Positions 45,312 to 53,947 of a stretch of 64,000 nucleotides of DNA are shown in pieces. The DNA is taken from assembly GCF_003391395.1 (NCBI RefSeq), contig NZ_CP024190.1:5766001-5830000 (forward strand), given 5' to 3'. The notes below the pieces were generated by a model, which saw nothing but the letters and a program-made list of their open reading frames with translations, ran no database searches and was not told where the DNA came from. Source of the DNA: Mycobacterium marinum (GTDB lineage Bacteria > Actinomycetota > Actinomycetes > Mycobacteriales > Mycobacteriaceae). Both the position numbers and the translations under genes were made by a program. How positions within the stretch are numbered: position 1 is the first letter of the stretch; each line of letters begins with the position of its first letter.

Positions 45312-47213
45312 CTAGTGCAGCTCGTTGAGTCGGCTGAGCCTGGCCGACGCAATCGGGTTCGCGTCGGCGACCAGATCGCTGAACCGGTAGTTGGCGATCT
45401 TGGCCGCCTCGATGAGGGCGTACGCCCTCTCGGTGGCGGGGGAATTGTCCATCCGCGACCAGCCGTTCTTGAGCACCCGGTCGAAGCGCTCGGTCTCGCG
45501 GGCGCAGATGATCAGCGGGAAGCCGAAGTGTTCGCGGTAGGCGCTGGCAAGCTCCACCACTACGTTGTGATCCCGCTCGTCGAGATTGGATAGCGACACG
45601 TGGTCGACGGCCAGGGCGCGTCCGGTCTCGTCCTCGGCACCCAGATCGTGAAACGCATTGAGTAGCTCCATCTGCTGCTCGGAGGACCCGGTGAGCACCG
45701 CGTCCTGGAACGCCTCGCGAAGCGCGGCGGTGTCGGCGAACGGCCGGTGCTCGTAGGCACGGTCGATCACCCAGGGGACGTCCTGCACGACATGGCCGAA
45801 CACTTCGGTGAATCGCTCGCGGGTCATCGCGTTGACCTCATGGAGGGTAATCGAGCCGCCGCCGGCCACCCGTGGCCCATGCGAGCCGGTGTGAAAGAAC
45901 ACGATGTTGAGCACGATCGCGGCGACGGCACCGATGCTGATGCCGCTGCCGAAGATCAGGTCCACGCCCGACGGCATCGACTCGGCGACGTCGGGATAGG
46001 ACGTCACCCACAACGCCAGCGCCAGGCTGGTGGTCACGATGATGAGGTTTCGGTGGTCGGTGAAGTCGACCTTGCCCAGCGTCTGGATGCCCACCACGGC
46101 GACGGTGGCGAACAGCGTCAACGCCGCCCCGCCGAGGACCGGGCTGGGGACCGCCGAGACGACCGCGGCGACCTTGGGCAGGAACCCGAGCACGATCATC
46201 ACCACCCCGGCGGCGGCCACCACCCAGCGACTCTTGACCCGAGTGAGCCGCACCAGCCCGACGTTCTCGGAGAACGCGGTGTAAGGAAAGGAGTTGAAGA
46301 TTCCGCCGATCACGGTGGCCAGGCCGTCGGCGCGCAGCACGTTGCCGATTTGGGCGGCCTTGATGCGCTTGCCGACGATCTCGCCGGTGGCCAGCGTCGA
46401 GCCGGTCGACTCCACCGAGGTGATCATCAGCACGATGACCATCGTCAGGCATGCCACGAAGTCGAATTTGGGCATACCGAACGCGAACGGCTCGGTGAAT
46501 CCGATAACCGACGCCTCGTCCACCTTGGCGAAGCTCATGTCGCCCAGGCCGTAGGCGACCACGCAGCCCACGACCAAGCCGATCAACACCGCGATGGTGG
46601 CCATGAAACCACTGAACACCCGCTGGATCGCCACGATGATCGCGATCGTTCCCAGCGCGTAGAGCAGCCAGCGAATGTTGGTCGGGTCGTGCTCGCCGGT
46701 GCGCGGATTGGTCACCGCGTCGCCGGCGCCCACCGGCACCAGGCACAGCCCGATGATGGTGATCAGCGTGCCGGTGACCACCGGGGGAAAAAATCGCAGC
46801 AGCTTGGTGAAGATCGGGGCGATCAGGATGGTGAACAAACCGGCGACGATCACCGCGCCGTAGACGTAGAGCAGGCTAGGCGTTCCGCCGCCATGGGAAA
46901 GTCCGATGGCGATAACCGGCGACACCCCGGCGAACGCCACGCCCTGCAGCAAGGGCAGCCGCACCCCGATCTTCCAGAAGCCAACGGACTGGATGATCGA
47001 GGCGACGCCACAGGTGAACAGGTCCGCGGTGATCAGCTTGACCAGGTCCTGGTGCGGCAGGTCGATCGCGTTGGCAATGATGATCGGCACCACGACCGCC
47101 CCGGCGTAGAACGCTACGACGTGCTGAAAGCCGTAGGTCGCCAACTTGGGGATCGGCAGTACCTCGTCGACCGGATGAACACGTCTGACCGGGCTTGTGG
47201 GGGGAGCCGACAT
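45312..47213 (-). CDS. NCS2 urate/xanthine permease fused to an OHCU-decarboxylase-like domain
   Basis: About 633 residues. Residues 1-450 are an NCS2 purine permease (LATYGFQHVVAFYAG, SVESTGSTLATGEIVGKRI, the QGVAFAGVSP and FPYTAFSENVGLVRLT motifs) with about 12-14 membrane spans; it should import urate or xanthine by proton symport. Residues about 455-633 (45312-45850) are homologous to OHCU decarboxylase (LASAYREHFGFPLIICARE; ERAYALIEAAKIANYRFSDLV), but the HPDL active-site motif reads FHDL and the S-x-x-EQ motif is lost. Start chosen at ATG 47213 (MSAPPTSP); GTG 47249 is an alternative. It heads the operon that includes the next four genes. Confidence 0.88.
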   Translation of the reverse strand: MSAPPTSPVRRVHPVDEVLPIPKLATYGFQHVVAFYAGAVVVPIIIANAIDLPHQDLVKLITADLFTCGVASIIQSVGFWKIGVRLPLLQGVAFAGVSPVIAIGLSHGGGTPSLLYVYGAVIVAGLFTILIAPIFTKLLRFFPPVVTGTLITIIGLCLVPVGAGDAVTNPRTGEHDPTNIRWLLYALGTIAIIVAIQRVFSGFMATIAVLIGLVVGCVVAYGLGDMSFAKVDEASVIGFTEPFAFGMPKFDFVACLTMVIVLMITSVESTGSTLATGEIVGKRIKAAQIGNVLRADGLATVIGGIFNSFPYTAFSENVGLVRLTRVKSRWVVAAAGVVMIVLGFLPKVAAVVSAVPSPVLGGAALTLFATVAVVGIQTLGKVDFTDHRNLIIVTTSLALALWVTSYPDVAESMPSGVDLIFGSGISIGAVAAIVLNIVFFHTGSHGPRVAGGGSITLHEVNAMTRERFTEVFGHVVQDVPWVIDRAYEHRPFADTAALREAFQDAVLTGSSEQQMELLNAFHDLGAEDETGRALAVDHVSLSNLDERDHNVVVELASAYREHFGFPLIICARETERFDRVLKNGWSRMDNSPATERAYALIEAAKIANYRFSDLVADANPIASARLSRLNELH

Positions 47214-47293
47214 GCCATAGAGAATCCTTGAGATCCGTCGCTCGCGCACGTCGAAATGCCGGTAACCGTGCTAATTGGGGCATCTGCGGCAGG

Positions 47294-49708
47294 TCACTGC
47301 TTGGCCATGGCAATGTTGAACCGGTCTTCGGCGGTGATCAGATGGTCATGGCTGTCTGCACCGAGATCGATCTGCACCCAGGCGATGGTGCCGCTGAATG
47401 CGTTGCCGGTGGGGCCGTAATCGGGCGAGGCGGGCGATCCGGTGTCGCACCCGACGTCACAGGCCTCATCGGCGGAAAACGCCATGGGTTGGGTGCGTTC
47501 GACCCGTCCCTGGCCCACCGCTTTGCCGTCGTAGAAAAGCGTGACATCGCCGCCCCTGCCCAACCCGCCGCCGTCGTAGCCGAATTCCATCCGGACCTGG
47601 TGCTTGCCGGCGGGGATCGGCTTGGTCGCGGCCACCATGTAGTGGTCGATGCCGAGGAAGTTGTAGCAGTACTTGAGCCTGCCCTCGTGGGCGTACAGCG
47701 TCCAGCCCCCGGCGCTGCCGCCCTGGGTGATGAGCACTCCGCTGGCCCCGCCCGTTGGCACCTCGACTTCGGCGGTCACCGAGTGCGATTTGTTCTTGAT
47801 CGTCAAGACGCACCATTCGCTGACGCGCATCCCGTCGAACAACAGCTGGCTGTTGCCCCGCACCAATTGCGGACGGCCGGCGATATCGGGGTTGATCCGC
47901 TCGAAGCCGCGGTCATCGAGCGGCACAACGTTGTACTTGGTGGCCTCGATGAGCCAAAGCCGCTGCAGCTCGGCGAGCTTGACCGGGTTCTGCGTGGCCA
48001 GATCGTGCGCCTGGGTCCAGTCACCGGGGGCATACAGCTCCCATACGTCGTCGTCGAACGGCGGTGGGGCGTCGGCTTTCCACGGGGTGCGGTGTTTGGT
48101 CACCGCGGTCCAGCCCTGGAAGTAGATGCCGCGGTTGCCCATCATCTCGAAATATTGGACCTCGTGGGTTTCGGGCGCCGCGGCATCGCGCAGCGTCGAC
48201 ATCATGCTGACGCCTTCGAGGGGCGCCTGGGCTATTCCATTGACCGAGTGCGGCGCCGGCAAACCGGCCGCCTCCAGGATGGTCGGCGCCACGTCGATCA
48301 CGTGGTGGAACTGGTCGCGCATTCCCCCTTGCTCGGTGAGGCCGTTGGGCCAGTGCACGACGGTGCCGTTGCGGGTGCCGCCCCAGTGCGAGGCGACCTG
48401 CTTGGTCCACTGGTAGGGCGCGCAGAGGGCATGCGCCCAGCCGACGGCGTAGTGGTTGTAGGCATCCGGGGTGCCGAAATCGTCGGTCTTGGATAGCAGG
48501 AACTCCGTCGTCTCGATCCCGGGTAACCCGTTGAGCGTGGTCATCTCGTTGAAGCACCCGTTGATGGTGCCCTCGGCCGAGGCTCCGTTGTCGCCGATGA
48601 TGTAGTAGATCAGCGTGTCGTCGAGGACACCGAGGTCATCGATGGCATCGACGAGGCGACCCACCTCATGGTCGGTCTGCTCGAGGAACCCGGCGTAGAT
48701 CTCCATCTGCCTGGCCAATACCGGCTTGAGCTCGTCGGGCATGTCGTCCCAGGCCGGGATCTCGTCATGGCGCTTGGTCAGCTCAGCGTCATCGGGCACC
48801 ACCCCGAGTTCCTTCTGCCGGTTGAGGGTCTTCTCCCGCAGCGCGTCCCACCCGTCGTCGAACTTGCCCCGGTACTTGTCCGACCACACTTTGGGCACGT
48901 GATGCGGGGCGTGGGTCGCACCGGGCGCGAAATACATGAAGAACGGCTTGTCGGGCATCAGCGCCTTTTGCTGGCGTACCCAGGTGAGCGCCCGATCCGC
49001 CAGATCCTCGGTCAGCGTGTAGCCCTGCTCCGGAGTCTTGGGCGGTTCCACCGCCGTGGTGCCCTCGTACAGACCCGGGTAGTACTGATTGGCCTCGCCG
49101 CCGACGAAGCCGTAGAAGTACTCGAACCCCGAACCCGTCGGCCACTGGTGGAACGGGCCCATCGGGGTGACCTCCCACCCCGGCACCTCGTGACACTTGC
49201 CGAACTGTGCGGTGGAATAGCCGTTGAGCTTCAAGGTCTCGGCCAGCGGTGCCTTCTCCTTGGGCCTGATGCTGTTGTTGCCGGGCGCCGAGGTGGCCAT
49301 CTCGGTGATCGCGCCCATGCCCACCGAGTGGTGGTTGCGCCCGGTCAACAGTGCTTGCCGGGTGGGTGAACACAGCGCGGTGGTGTGGAACCGGTTGAGT
49401 TTGAGCCCGCCGGCCGCCAGCCGCTCGGCCACCGGGGTGCGACACGGTCCGCCGAACGCCGACGCCGCGCCGAACCCGACATCGTCGATCAAGACGATGA
49501 GCACGTTCGGCGCCCCCTGCGGCGGGCGCAGCTGCTTGATCGGTGGGTATTTGGTGTTGGGGTCCTTGGCGTCGTAGGTGGTCAATCCCACGTGCTTGGG
49601 GTCGGGGATGGGCAGGTGCTCACGGGCCAGATGCGGCTCGCGGTGCGCGTCTGAGGCGGCCCCGGTCGACGATTTCTTGGCTGGGGTATTCTTCGCCGCC
49701 TTGGCCAT
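47294..49708 (-). CDS. Type I arylsulfatase (AtsD-like)
   Basis: 804 residues. The sulfatase signature CSPTR at 113-117 is converted to formylglycine by a separate enzyme; Asp75-Asp76 (LIDDVGFG) and the GRNHHSVG segment bind the metal and substrate. The C-terminal 200 residues are a beta-rich accessory domain. It resembles AtsD (Rv0663) and hydrolyses sulfate esters, releasing sulfate. No signal peptide. AAGGAG precedes tandem ATGs at 49711 and 49708. It is only 80 bases upstream of the permease gene on the same strand, and divergent from the PucR-type regulator. Confidence 0.92.
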   Translation of the reverse strand: MAKAAKNTPAKKSSTGAASDAHREPHLAREHLPIPDPKHVGLTTYDAKDPNTKYPPIKQLRPPQGAPNVLIVLIDDVGFGAASAFGGPCRTPVAERLAAGGLKLNRFHTTALCSPTRQALLTGRNHHSVGMGAITEMATSAPGNNSIRPKEKAPLAETLKLNGYSTAQFGKCHEVPGWEVTPMGPFHQWPTGSGFEYFYGFVGGEANQYYPGLYEGTTAVEPPKTPEQGYTLTEDLADRALTWVRQQKALMPDKPFFMYFAPGATHAPHHVPKVWSDKYRGKFDDGWDALREKTLNRQKELGVVPDDAELTKRHDEIPAWDDMPDELKPVLARQMEIYAGFLEQTDHEVGRLVDAIDDLGVLDDTLIYYIIGDNGASAEGTINGCFNEMTTLNGLPGIETTEFLLSKTDDFGTPDAYNHYAVGWAHALCAPYQWTKQVASHWGGTRNGTVVHWPNGLTEQGGMRDQFHHVIDVAPTILEAAGLPAPHSVNGIAQAPLEGVSMMSTLRDAAAPETHEVQYFEMMGNRGIYFQGWTAVTKHRTPWKADAPPPFDDDVWELYAPGDWTQAHDLATQNPVKLAELQRLWLIEATKYNVVPLDDRGFERINPDIAGRPQLVRGNSQLLFDGMRVSEWCVLTIKNKSHSVTAEVEVPTGGASGVLITQGGSAGGWTLYAHEGRLKYCYNFLGIDHYMVAATKPIPAGKHQVRMEFGYDGGGLGRGGDVTLFYDGKAVGQGRVERTQPMAFSADEACDVGCDTGSPASPDYGPTGNAFSGTIAWVQIDLGADSHDHLITAEDRFNIAMAKQ

Positions 49709-49840
49709 CATGAACTCCTTGTCAATTGGCTTTACTGCCTTGCTAACTCGCGCAACCGCTGCCTCACTACCCTGCCACGCCCCCATCGAGCGGGGACTGT
49801 TATCGCCAGTTCGGTTTGCTGGGACGTTGTGCCAGGAGCA

Positions 49841-49861
49841 CGACGAGATTAGATTTCGTCG
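49841..49861. promoter_or_regulatory. Inverted repeat over the PucR-type promoter
   Basis: CGACGA at 49841-49846 and TCGTCG at 49856-49861 flank TAGATT (49850-49855), a -10-like hexamer eight bases before the ATG. A regulator bound here would cover its own promoter. Confidence 0.4.
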
Positions 49862-49863
49862 AC

Positions 49864-51159
49864 ATGGAGCCCAGGTGGCCACCTTTTCAAGAGCCGAGCG
49901 CTCGCCGGGTATGGCACCAGGTGCTCAGGCCGGTAGCCGCCGAAATGCAAACGTGCGCAACCCAGCTGGCGCGTGACATCGTTGACCGATACCAGTCCGA
50001 GTTGCCGAGCATCGTTCCCGATCCGCCGGCGGTGGCCGAACAGCTTGCCAGCGTCGAAGCCAGTGTCCGCCAAATCGCCGAGTGCATCGACTCCGGGGAG
50101 GGGCCGCGGCTGCTCGACCTGACGCCGGCCACCGCCGCGATCGGTCGCTCTGGAGTGCAACGAAACATTGCGCTCAATGACCTCTTCCGCTCGGTACGGA
50201 TGGCCCAGGAGCGAACGTGGCAATGGCTGTTCGACCGGATCACCGCGAGTTCGGCAGCGGCCGACCACGACCGGGCGCTCGACCTGGCCACCAACTGGCT
50301 GTTCGGTTATGTCGACGTCGTCCTGATTCGGGCCGAACGGCTCTACGAAGTCGAACGCGAGGCCTGGTTGACCGGTGCGGCCGCCGCACGCGCGGCGGCG
50401 GTCGAGGACATCCTCACCGAACGTGAAGACGATGCGCAGCGGGCTTCCACCCGGCTGCGTTACGACGTCAACCGACACCATGTCGGCGTCAGCGTGTGGC
50501 GCGACGTGACCCAGGACGCCTGCGCTGGCCAAGTGACACTCACCCAGGCACTGACGCAGCTGACTCGTGCCATCGCGGCCCAAAGCGTCCTGGCCCATCC
50601 GGCCGGCTCGAAGGCCATTGCCGGCTGGCTGAGCCGGCCGCAGGCATTCACCGCTGCGGAGCTGGATGTGGCCAACATCGGTAGCGGCATCCACCTACCG
50701 CAGGACGTCCGGGTCGCCATCGGTGAACCGGGTTGGGGGATAAGCGGTTTCCGTCGCACCCATGTCGAGGCGTCGCACGCGCAACGGTTCGTCTCATTGC
50801 TCGGGGATCGCGCTGAGGTGGTGACCTGCTACCGCAACGTTGCGGTAGCAGCCCTGGCCGGCACGGACCGCGGGCACGCGGTGGCATTCGTCAGACGCGT
50901 CCTGGGGCCTTTGGCCGCCAACGATGAGGGGACGTATCGGATTGCCACCACGCTTGCGGTGTATCTCGAGGAAAACCGCAGCCCGGCCAAGGCCGCGCAA
51001 CGACTTGGGGTGCATCCCAACACGGTCAGCTATCGGGTCCACCAGGCCGAGGAATTGCTTGGCCGCACGATCGACATCGGCACCCTTGATCTGTCGGTCG
51101 CGCTCGCACTATTGCCCGCCATGCGCGCCATGACCCAGGGCAGCGGTGGCGACCTGTGA
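49864..51159 (+). CDS. PucR/CdaR-type transcriptional regulator
   Basis: 431 residues. The C-terminal PucR helix-turn-helix is clear: TLAVYLEENRSPAKAAQRLGVHPNTVSYRVHQAEELLG at about 375-415. The N-terminal helical part (RSVRMAQERTWQWLFDRI) and the GGDEF-like middle are as in mycobacterial relatives such as Rv1186c and Rv2370c. PucR of Bacillus controls purine catabolism, so control of the adjoining sulfatase and urate genes is plausible. ATG 49864 is chosen; the frame is open 16 codons further upstream. Effector unknown. Confidence 0.88.
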   Translation: MEPRWPPFQEPSARRVWHQVLRPVAAEMQTCATQLARDIVDRYQSELPSIVPDPPAVAEQLASVEASVRQIAECIDSGEGPRLLDLTPATAAIGRSGVQRNIALNDLFRSVRMAQERTWQWLFDRITASSAAADHDRALDLATNWLFGYVDVVLIRAERLYEVEREAWLTGAAAARAAAVEDILTEREDDAQRASTRLRYDVNRHHVGVSVWRDVTQDACAGQVTLTQALTQLTRAIAAQSVLAHPAGSKAIAGWLSRPQAFTAAELDVANIGSGIHLPQDVRVAIGEPGWGISGFRRTHVEASHAQRFVSLLGDRAEVVTCYRNVAVAALAGTDRGHAVAFVRRVLGPLAANDEGTYRIATTLAVYLEENRSPAKAAQRLGVHPNTVSYRVHQAEELLGRTIDIGTLDLSVALALLPAMRAMTQGSGGDL

Positions 51160-51169
51160 TCCTGGCCGG

Positions 51170-51976
51170 CTACTCCTCCGGGGCTTGCGGGCCGCTTCCT
51201 GCTTTGCGGCCCTTGCGAGATAGGAACGCCTGCATGTGCTGTTGCGGCTCACCGGTCTGGAACGCAAGGCCGAATTGCTCGATGCTGTCCTCGATCGCCG
51301 CCTGCACCGTCATGTCGGGCCACTTGGCCAGTAGGCGTTTTTGCTGCTGAAGGGCCTGCGGGCCGAATCCGGCAAGTTTTGTTGCGAGTGCGGCGATCCG
51401 CAGGTCCAGCGCGTCGGGCGCGACGACCTCGTGCACCAGTGCCCAGCTTGCGGCCGTGTCGGCGTCGATGGTTTCACCAGTCAGCAGCAGCCAAGTTGTC
51501 CGCGAGGCCCCGACCAGCGCCGGCAGCAACGCCGAATGGATCACCGACGGGATTCCCACCGCCACTTCGGGCATGCCGAATCGGGCGCCGGATTCGGCGA
51601 TCCGCAGATCGCAGCACGCCGCGATTTCCAGGCCCCCGCCCAGACACCAACCCGCGATTCGGGCGATGACCGGAACGGGGCACTGTCGAATCGACTCGCA
51701 CAGGCCCGCCAGTCGGCGGATGAAGGCCTGGGCGCTGAGGCGGTCCAGGGTGACCATTTCCTTGATGTCGGCGCCACCGATGAACGCCTTCTCGCCCGCG
51801 GCGCGCAGTACCACGACCCGCACGCCGCTGTCTTGGTTGATGCTGCGAAATGCATTGGTAAGGGCCGTGATAGCCGCGGTTCCGACAATGTTCAGCGGTC
51901 CCGAATCGATCAGTTCGACGGTGGCCACGCCGCCGTCACGACCGAGGTTGACGAACCGGCTCTCCGTCGTCTCCAT
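51170..51976 (-). CDS. Enoyl-CoA hydratase/isomerase family protein
   Basis: 268-residue crotonase. The oxyanion-hole segments are FIGGADIKEM and AGWCLGGGLEIAACCDLRIA; the acidic residue of the second catalytic position is in GMPEVAVGIPS. It hydrates or isomerises an acyl-CoA. It converges on the PucR-type gene and lies 25 bases downstream of the PE_PGRS gene on the same strand. No partner of beta-oxidation is adjacent. Confidence 0.92.
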   Translation of the reverse strand: METTESRFVNLGRDGGVATVELIDSGPLNIVGTAAITALTNAFRSINQDSGVRVVVLRAAGEKAFIGGADIKEMVTLDRLSAQAFIRRLAGLCESIRQCPVPVIARIAGWCLGGGLEIAACCDLRIAESGARFGMPEVAVGIPSVIHSALLPALVGASRTTWLLLTGETIDADTAASWALVHEVVAPDALDLRIAALATKLAGFGPQALQQQKRLLAKWPDMTVQAAIEDSIEQFGLAFQTGEPQQHMQAFLSRKGRKAGSGPQAPEE

Positions 51977-52001
51977 GCGCTGTGGTTGTCGTGGCCCACA
52001 C

Positions 52002-53735
52002 TTATCCGACCAGGCTGGGCACGCCCGCCGTCAGGCCGTCGGTCGCGCCGCAGATAGCGTTGACGACGTCCTCGGTCACCTCGATCGGGAAGTTGATCAC
52101 CGCGCTGCCGACCTCCTCGATGCCGTCGCGCACCGCGGTCAGGATGGTCGTCGGATTGCCGGTGAACAATGAATAGAAAATGTCCCAGCCCGCATATTGC
52201 GGCGCGGTGATCAGGTTCCGCACGTCGACGAATAGCTGGGTCGGCAATGTCGCCGGTGCGACAGGAATCCCGTCCCAACTGACCATCGTCCAGCCGTTGG
52301 CGGGACTGCCCTGCACCTCGACCACGCCGGTGTTGGGCAGCGGGTGGGTGAGCAGCAGGAGTGGATCGGGGTTGTCGACGTTCATCATTGTCCCGACCCC
52401 GATGGTGAATGCGCTCGAGTAGGCGACGTCGGTGATCTTGCCGTTGGCGGCCAAGACCGGGTTCGCCAAGGCGGCGCTGTACATGGTGTCCATGGCGTGG
52501 GTGAAGTCCTGGTTGAAAACCACGCCGTTGAAGTCCAGCGAGCCCGGGGTCAGCATCGGCACGATGGGGTATCCGAGCGTCCAGGCCATCGGGCCGATCA
52601 GATACAGCAGGCCTGCGGGCGTGATCTGCTGTAGACCATCGAAGATGCCGGCACTGATCTCGTTGAGTCCGGACAGCGCCGGAACGTCGGTTATCCCATA
52701 CAGGGCAGCCAACGGCGCGGCGGTTTGCTGGGTACGGAGCAACTCCGAGTCGAAGATCCCCGCGTAGGGGCCCTTCGCGAAAAGCTTGCCGGCAATGATG
52801 TCCGCCTGTAGGTGGCCCTCCGCTGTCAGCGGCGGGCCGGGCACGTTGGTGTCGATCAGCTCCGCCACGTTGCTCGCCGTCTGCCCGTGCCGGACGAAGT
52901 CGATCACGATCGACTGGCCGTTGCCGGGGTCAGCAACCCAGCCGGTGCCCGGCTCCCCGATGAACAGCCCGGCACGGCCACCCAGCGCGCTGCCCCCACC
53001 GGCGCCGCCATTGCCGAAGAACAAGGCTTGGCCACCAACACCGCCGACCCCGCCGACCCCGCCGACCCCGCCGTTGCCCATCAGCCAGCCGCCGGTACCG
53101 CCCATGCCGCCGGGACCGCCGCCGAAGCCGTTACCGCCGAGGCCACCGTTGCCGATCAGCCCGGCATCTCCGCCGATACCGCCCGCGACGGCGCCCATCC
53201 CGCCGGTCGGGGTGTAGCCGGGGCCGCCGTCGCCGAACAGGATCCCGCCGGCGCCACCATTGGGGTGTGCGGCCGTTCCGGCGGCACCGTTGCTGATCAG
53301 GCCACGCCCGAACAGGGCTTCGGTGGGCGCATTGATGACCGGATCAATAACCTCGCCGGCCGGGCTACTGATCCACGCCTGGCCGGCCGCGCGTATCGGA
53401 CCGTAGACCGCGGTCTGAAACCCGTCCGCAACCGCCGAACTCAAGCCGGTGACGATGGTCGCCTCGGCGCTGGCATACGACGCCCCCGCCTCACTCAAGG
53501 CACGGACAAACTGCTCGTGGAACGTCGCGGCCTGGGCCGCCGCCGCCTGATACTCCTGGGCATTGGCGCCGAACAGCGCCGCAATGGCCCCAGACACCTC
53601 ATCGGCGGCCGCCGCCATCACCTCAGTCGTCGGAATCGCCGCCGCCAGATTGCCGGCACTAACGGCTGACCCAATTTGCACCACATCCGCCGCTGCCGTC
53701 GCCAACATGTCTGGCGCCACGAGCACAAAAGACAT
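52002..53735 (-). CDS. PE_PGRS protein with histidine-phosphatase (phosphoglycerate-mutase-like) domain, PE_PGRS11-like
   Basis: 577 residues. PE domain 1-95 (SFVLVAPDMLATAAADVVQIGSAV) with secretion motif YASAE at 87-91; linker to about 150; Gly-Gly-x repeat region about 155-270; then a histidine phosphatase domain from about 278 with the RHG catalytic motif (VIDFVRHGQTASN), SELLRTQQTAAPLA, and the second His in LLTHPLPNTG. H37Rv PE_PGRS11 (Rv0754, 584 residues) has the same plan and is reported to have phosphoglycerate mutase activity. It is expected on the cell surface. Its place relative to the tRNA-phoP region is kept, but separated by the inserted urate block. Confidence 0.92.
   Translation of the reverse strand: MSFVLVAPDMLATAAADVVQIGSAVSAGNLAAAIPTTEVMAAAADEVSGAIAALFGANAQEYQAAAAQAATFHEQFVRALSEAGASYASAEATIVTGLSSAVADGFQTAVYGPIRAAGQAWISSPAGEVIDPVINAPTEALFGRGLISNGAAGTAAHPNGGAGGILFGDGGPGYTPTGGMGAVAGGIGGDAGLIGNGGLGGNGFGGGPGGMGGTGGWLMGNGGVGGVGGVGGVGGQALFFGNGGAGGGSALGGRAGLFIGEPGTGWVADPGNGQSIVIDFVRHGQTASNVAELIDTNVPGPPLTAEGHLQADIIAGKLFAKGPYAGIFDSELLRTQQTAAPLAALYGITDVPALSGLNEISAGIFDGLQQITPAGLLYLIGPMAWTLGYPIVPMLTPGSLDFNGVVFNQDFTHAMDTMYSAALANPVLAANGKITDVAYSSAFTIGVGTMMNVDNPDPLLLLTHPLPNTGVVEVQGSPANGWTMVSWDGIPVAPATLPTQLFVDVRNLITAPQYAGWDIFYSLFTGNPTTILTAVRDGIEEVGSAVINFPIEVTEDVVNAICGATDGLTAGVPSLVG
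53041..53073 (-). repeat. Nine-base tandem repeat in the PGRS region
   Basis: Three exact copies of CCGCCGACC followed by a partial fourth encode Gly-Gly-Val repeats. Slippage would change the protein by three-residue steps without a frameshift. Confidence 0.8.
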
Positions 53736-53935
53736 CGCCTACCCCTCGTGTTGTCGCGTACTAGCCATCATGGTGGGCAACGCCGAAAAAGATGCGCACA
53801 TCGGAGAAAAAATTGCGAGTGCGGATCCGGGTTTGCGGTCCACCCGCACTGAGATCGGCGCAACCCCGGCAAACAACGCGAGCACGGCCGGTAAGAAGAT
53901 GACTACCTTTTCCCGCCGGCCAAGGGCCGCAATCA

Positions 53936-53941
53936 TAAGAT
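53936..53941 (+). promoter_or_regulatory. -10 hexamer TAAGAT of a leaderless amidase promoter
   Basis: TAAGAT-N6-ATG 53948, exact leaderless spacing. Confidence 0.55.
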
Positions 53942-53947
53942 CGGCCA

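Noticed and set aside
45747..47231. 494-codon plus-strand frame
   Set aside because: Antisense to the permease fusion; Asp/His/Arg-rich shadow composition.
51977..52001. Second copy of the tRNA-Thr 3' end as an attachment site
   Set aside because: No stretch resembling the tRNA 3' end is present at the far edge of the inserted block.
53041..53073. Short regular repeats as a CRISPR array
   Set aside because: The units are contiguous nine-base codon repeats inside a PE_PGRS gene with no spacers; no cas genes are present.
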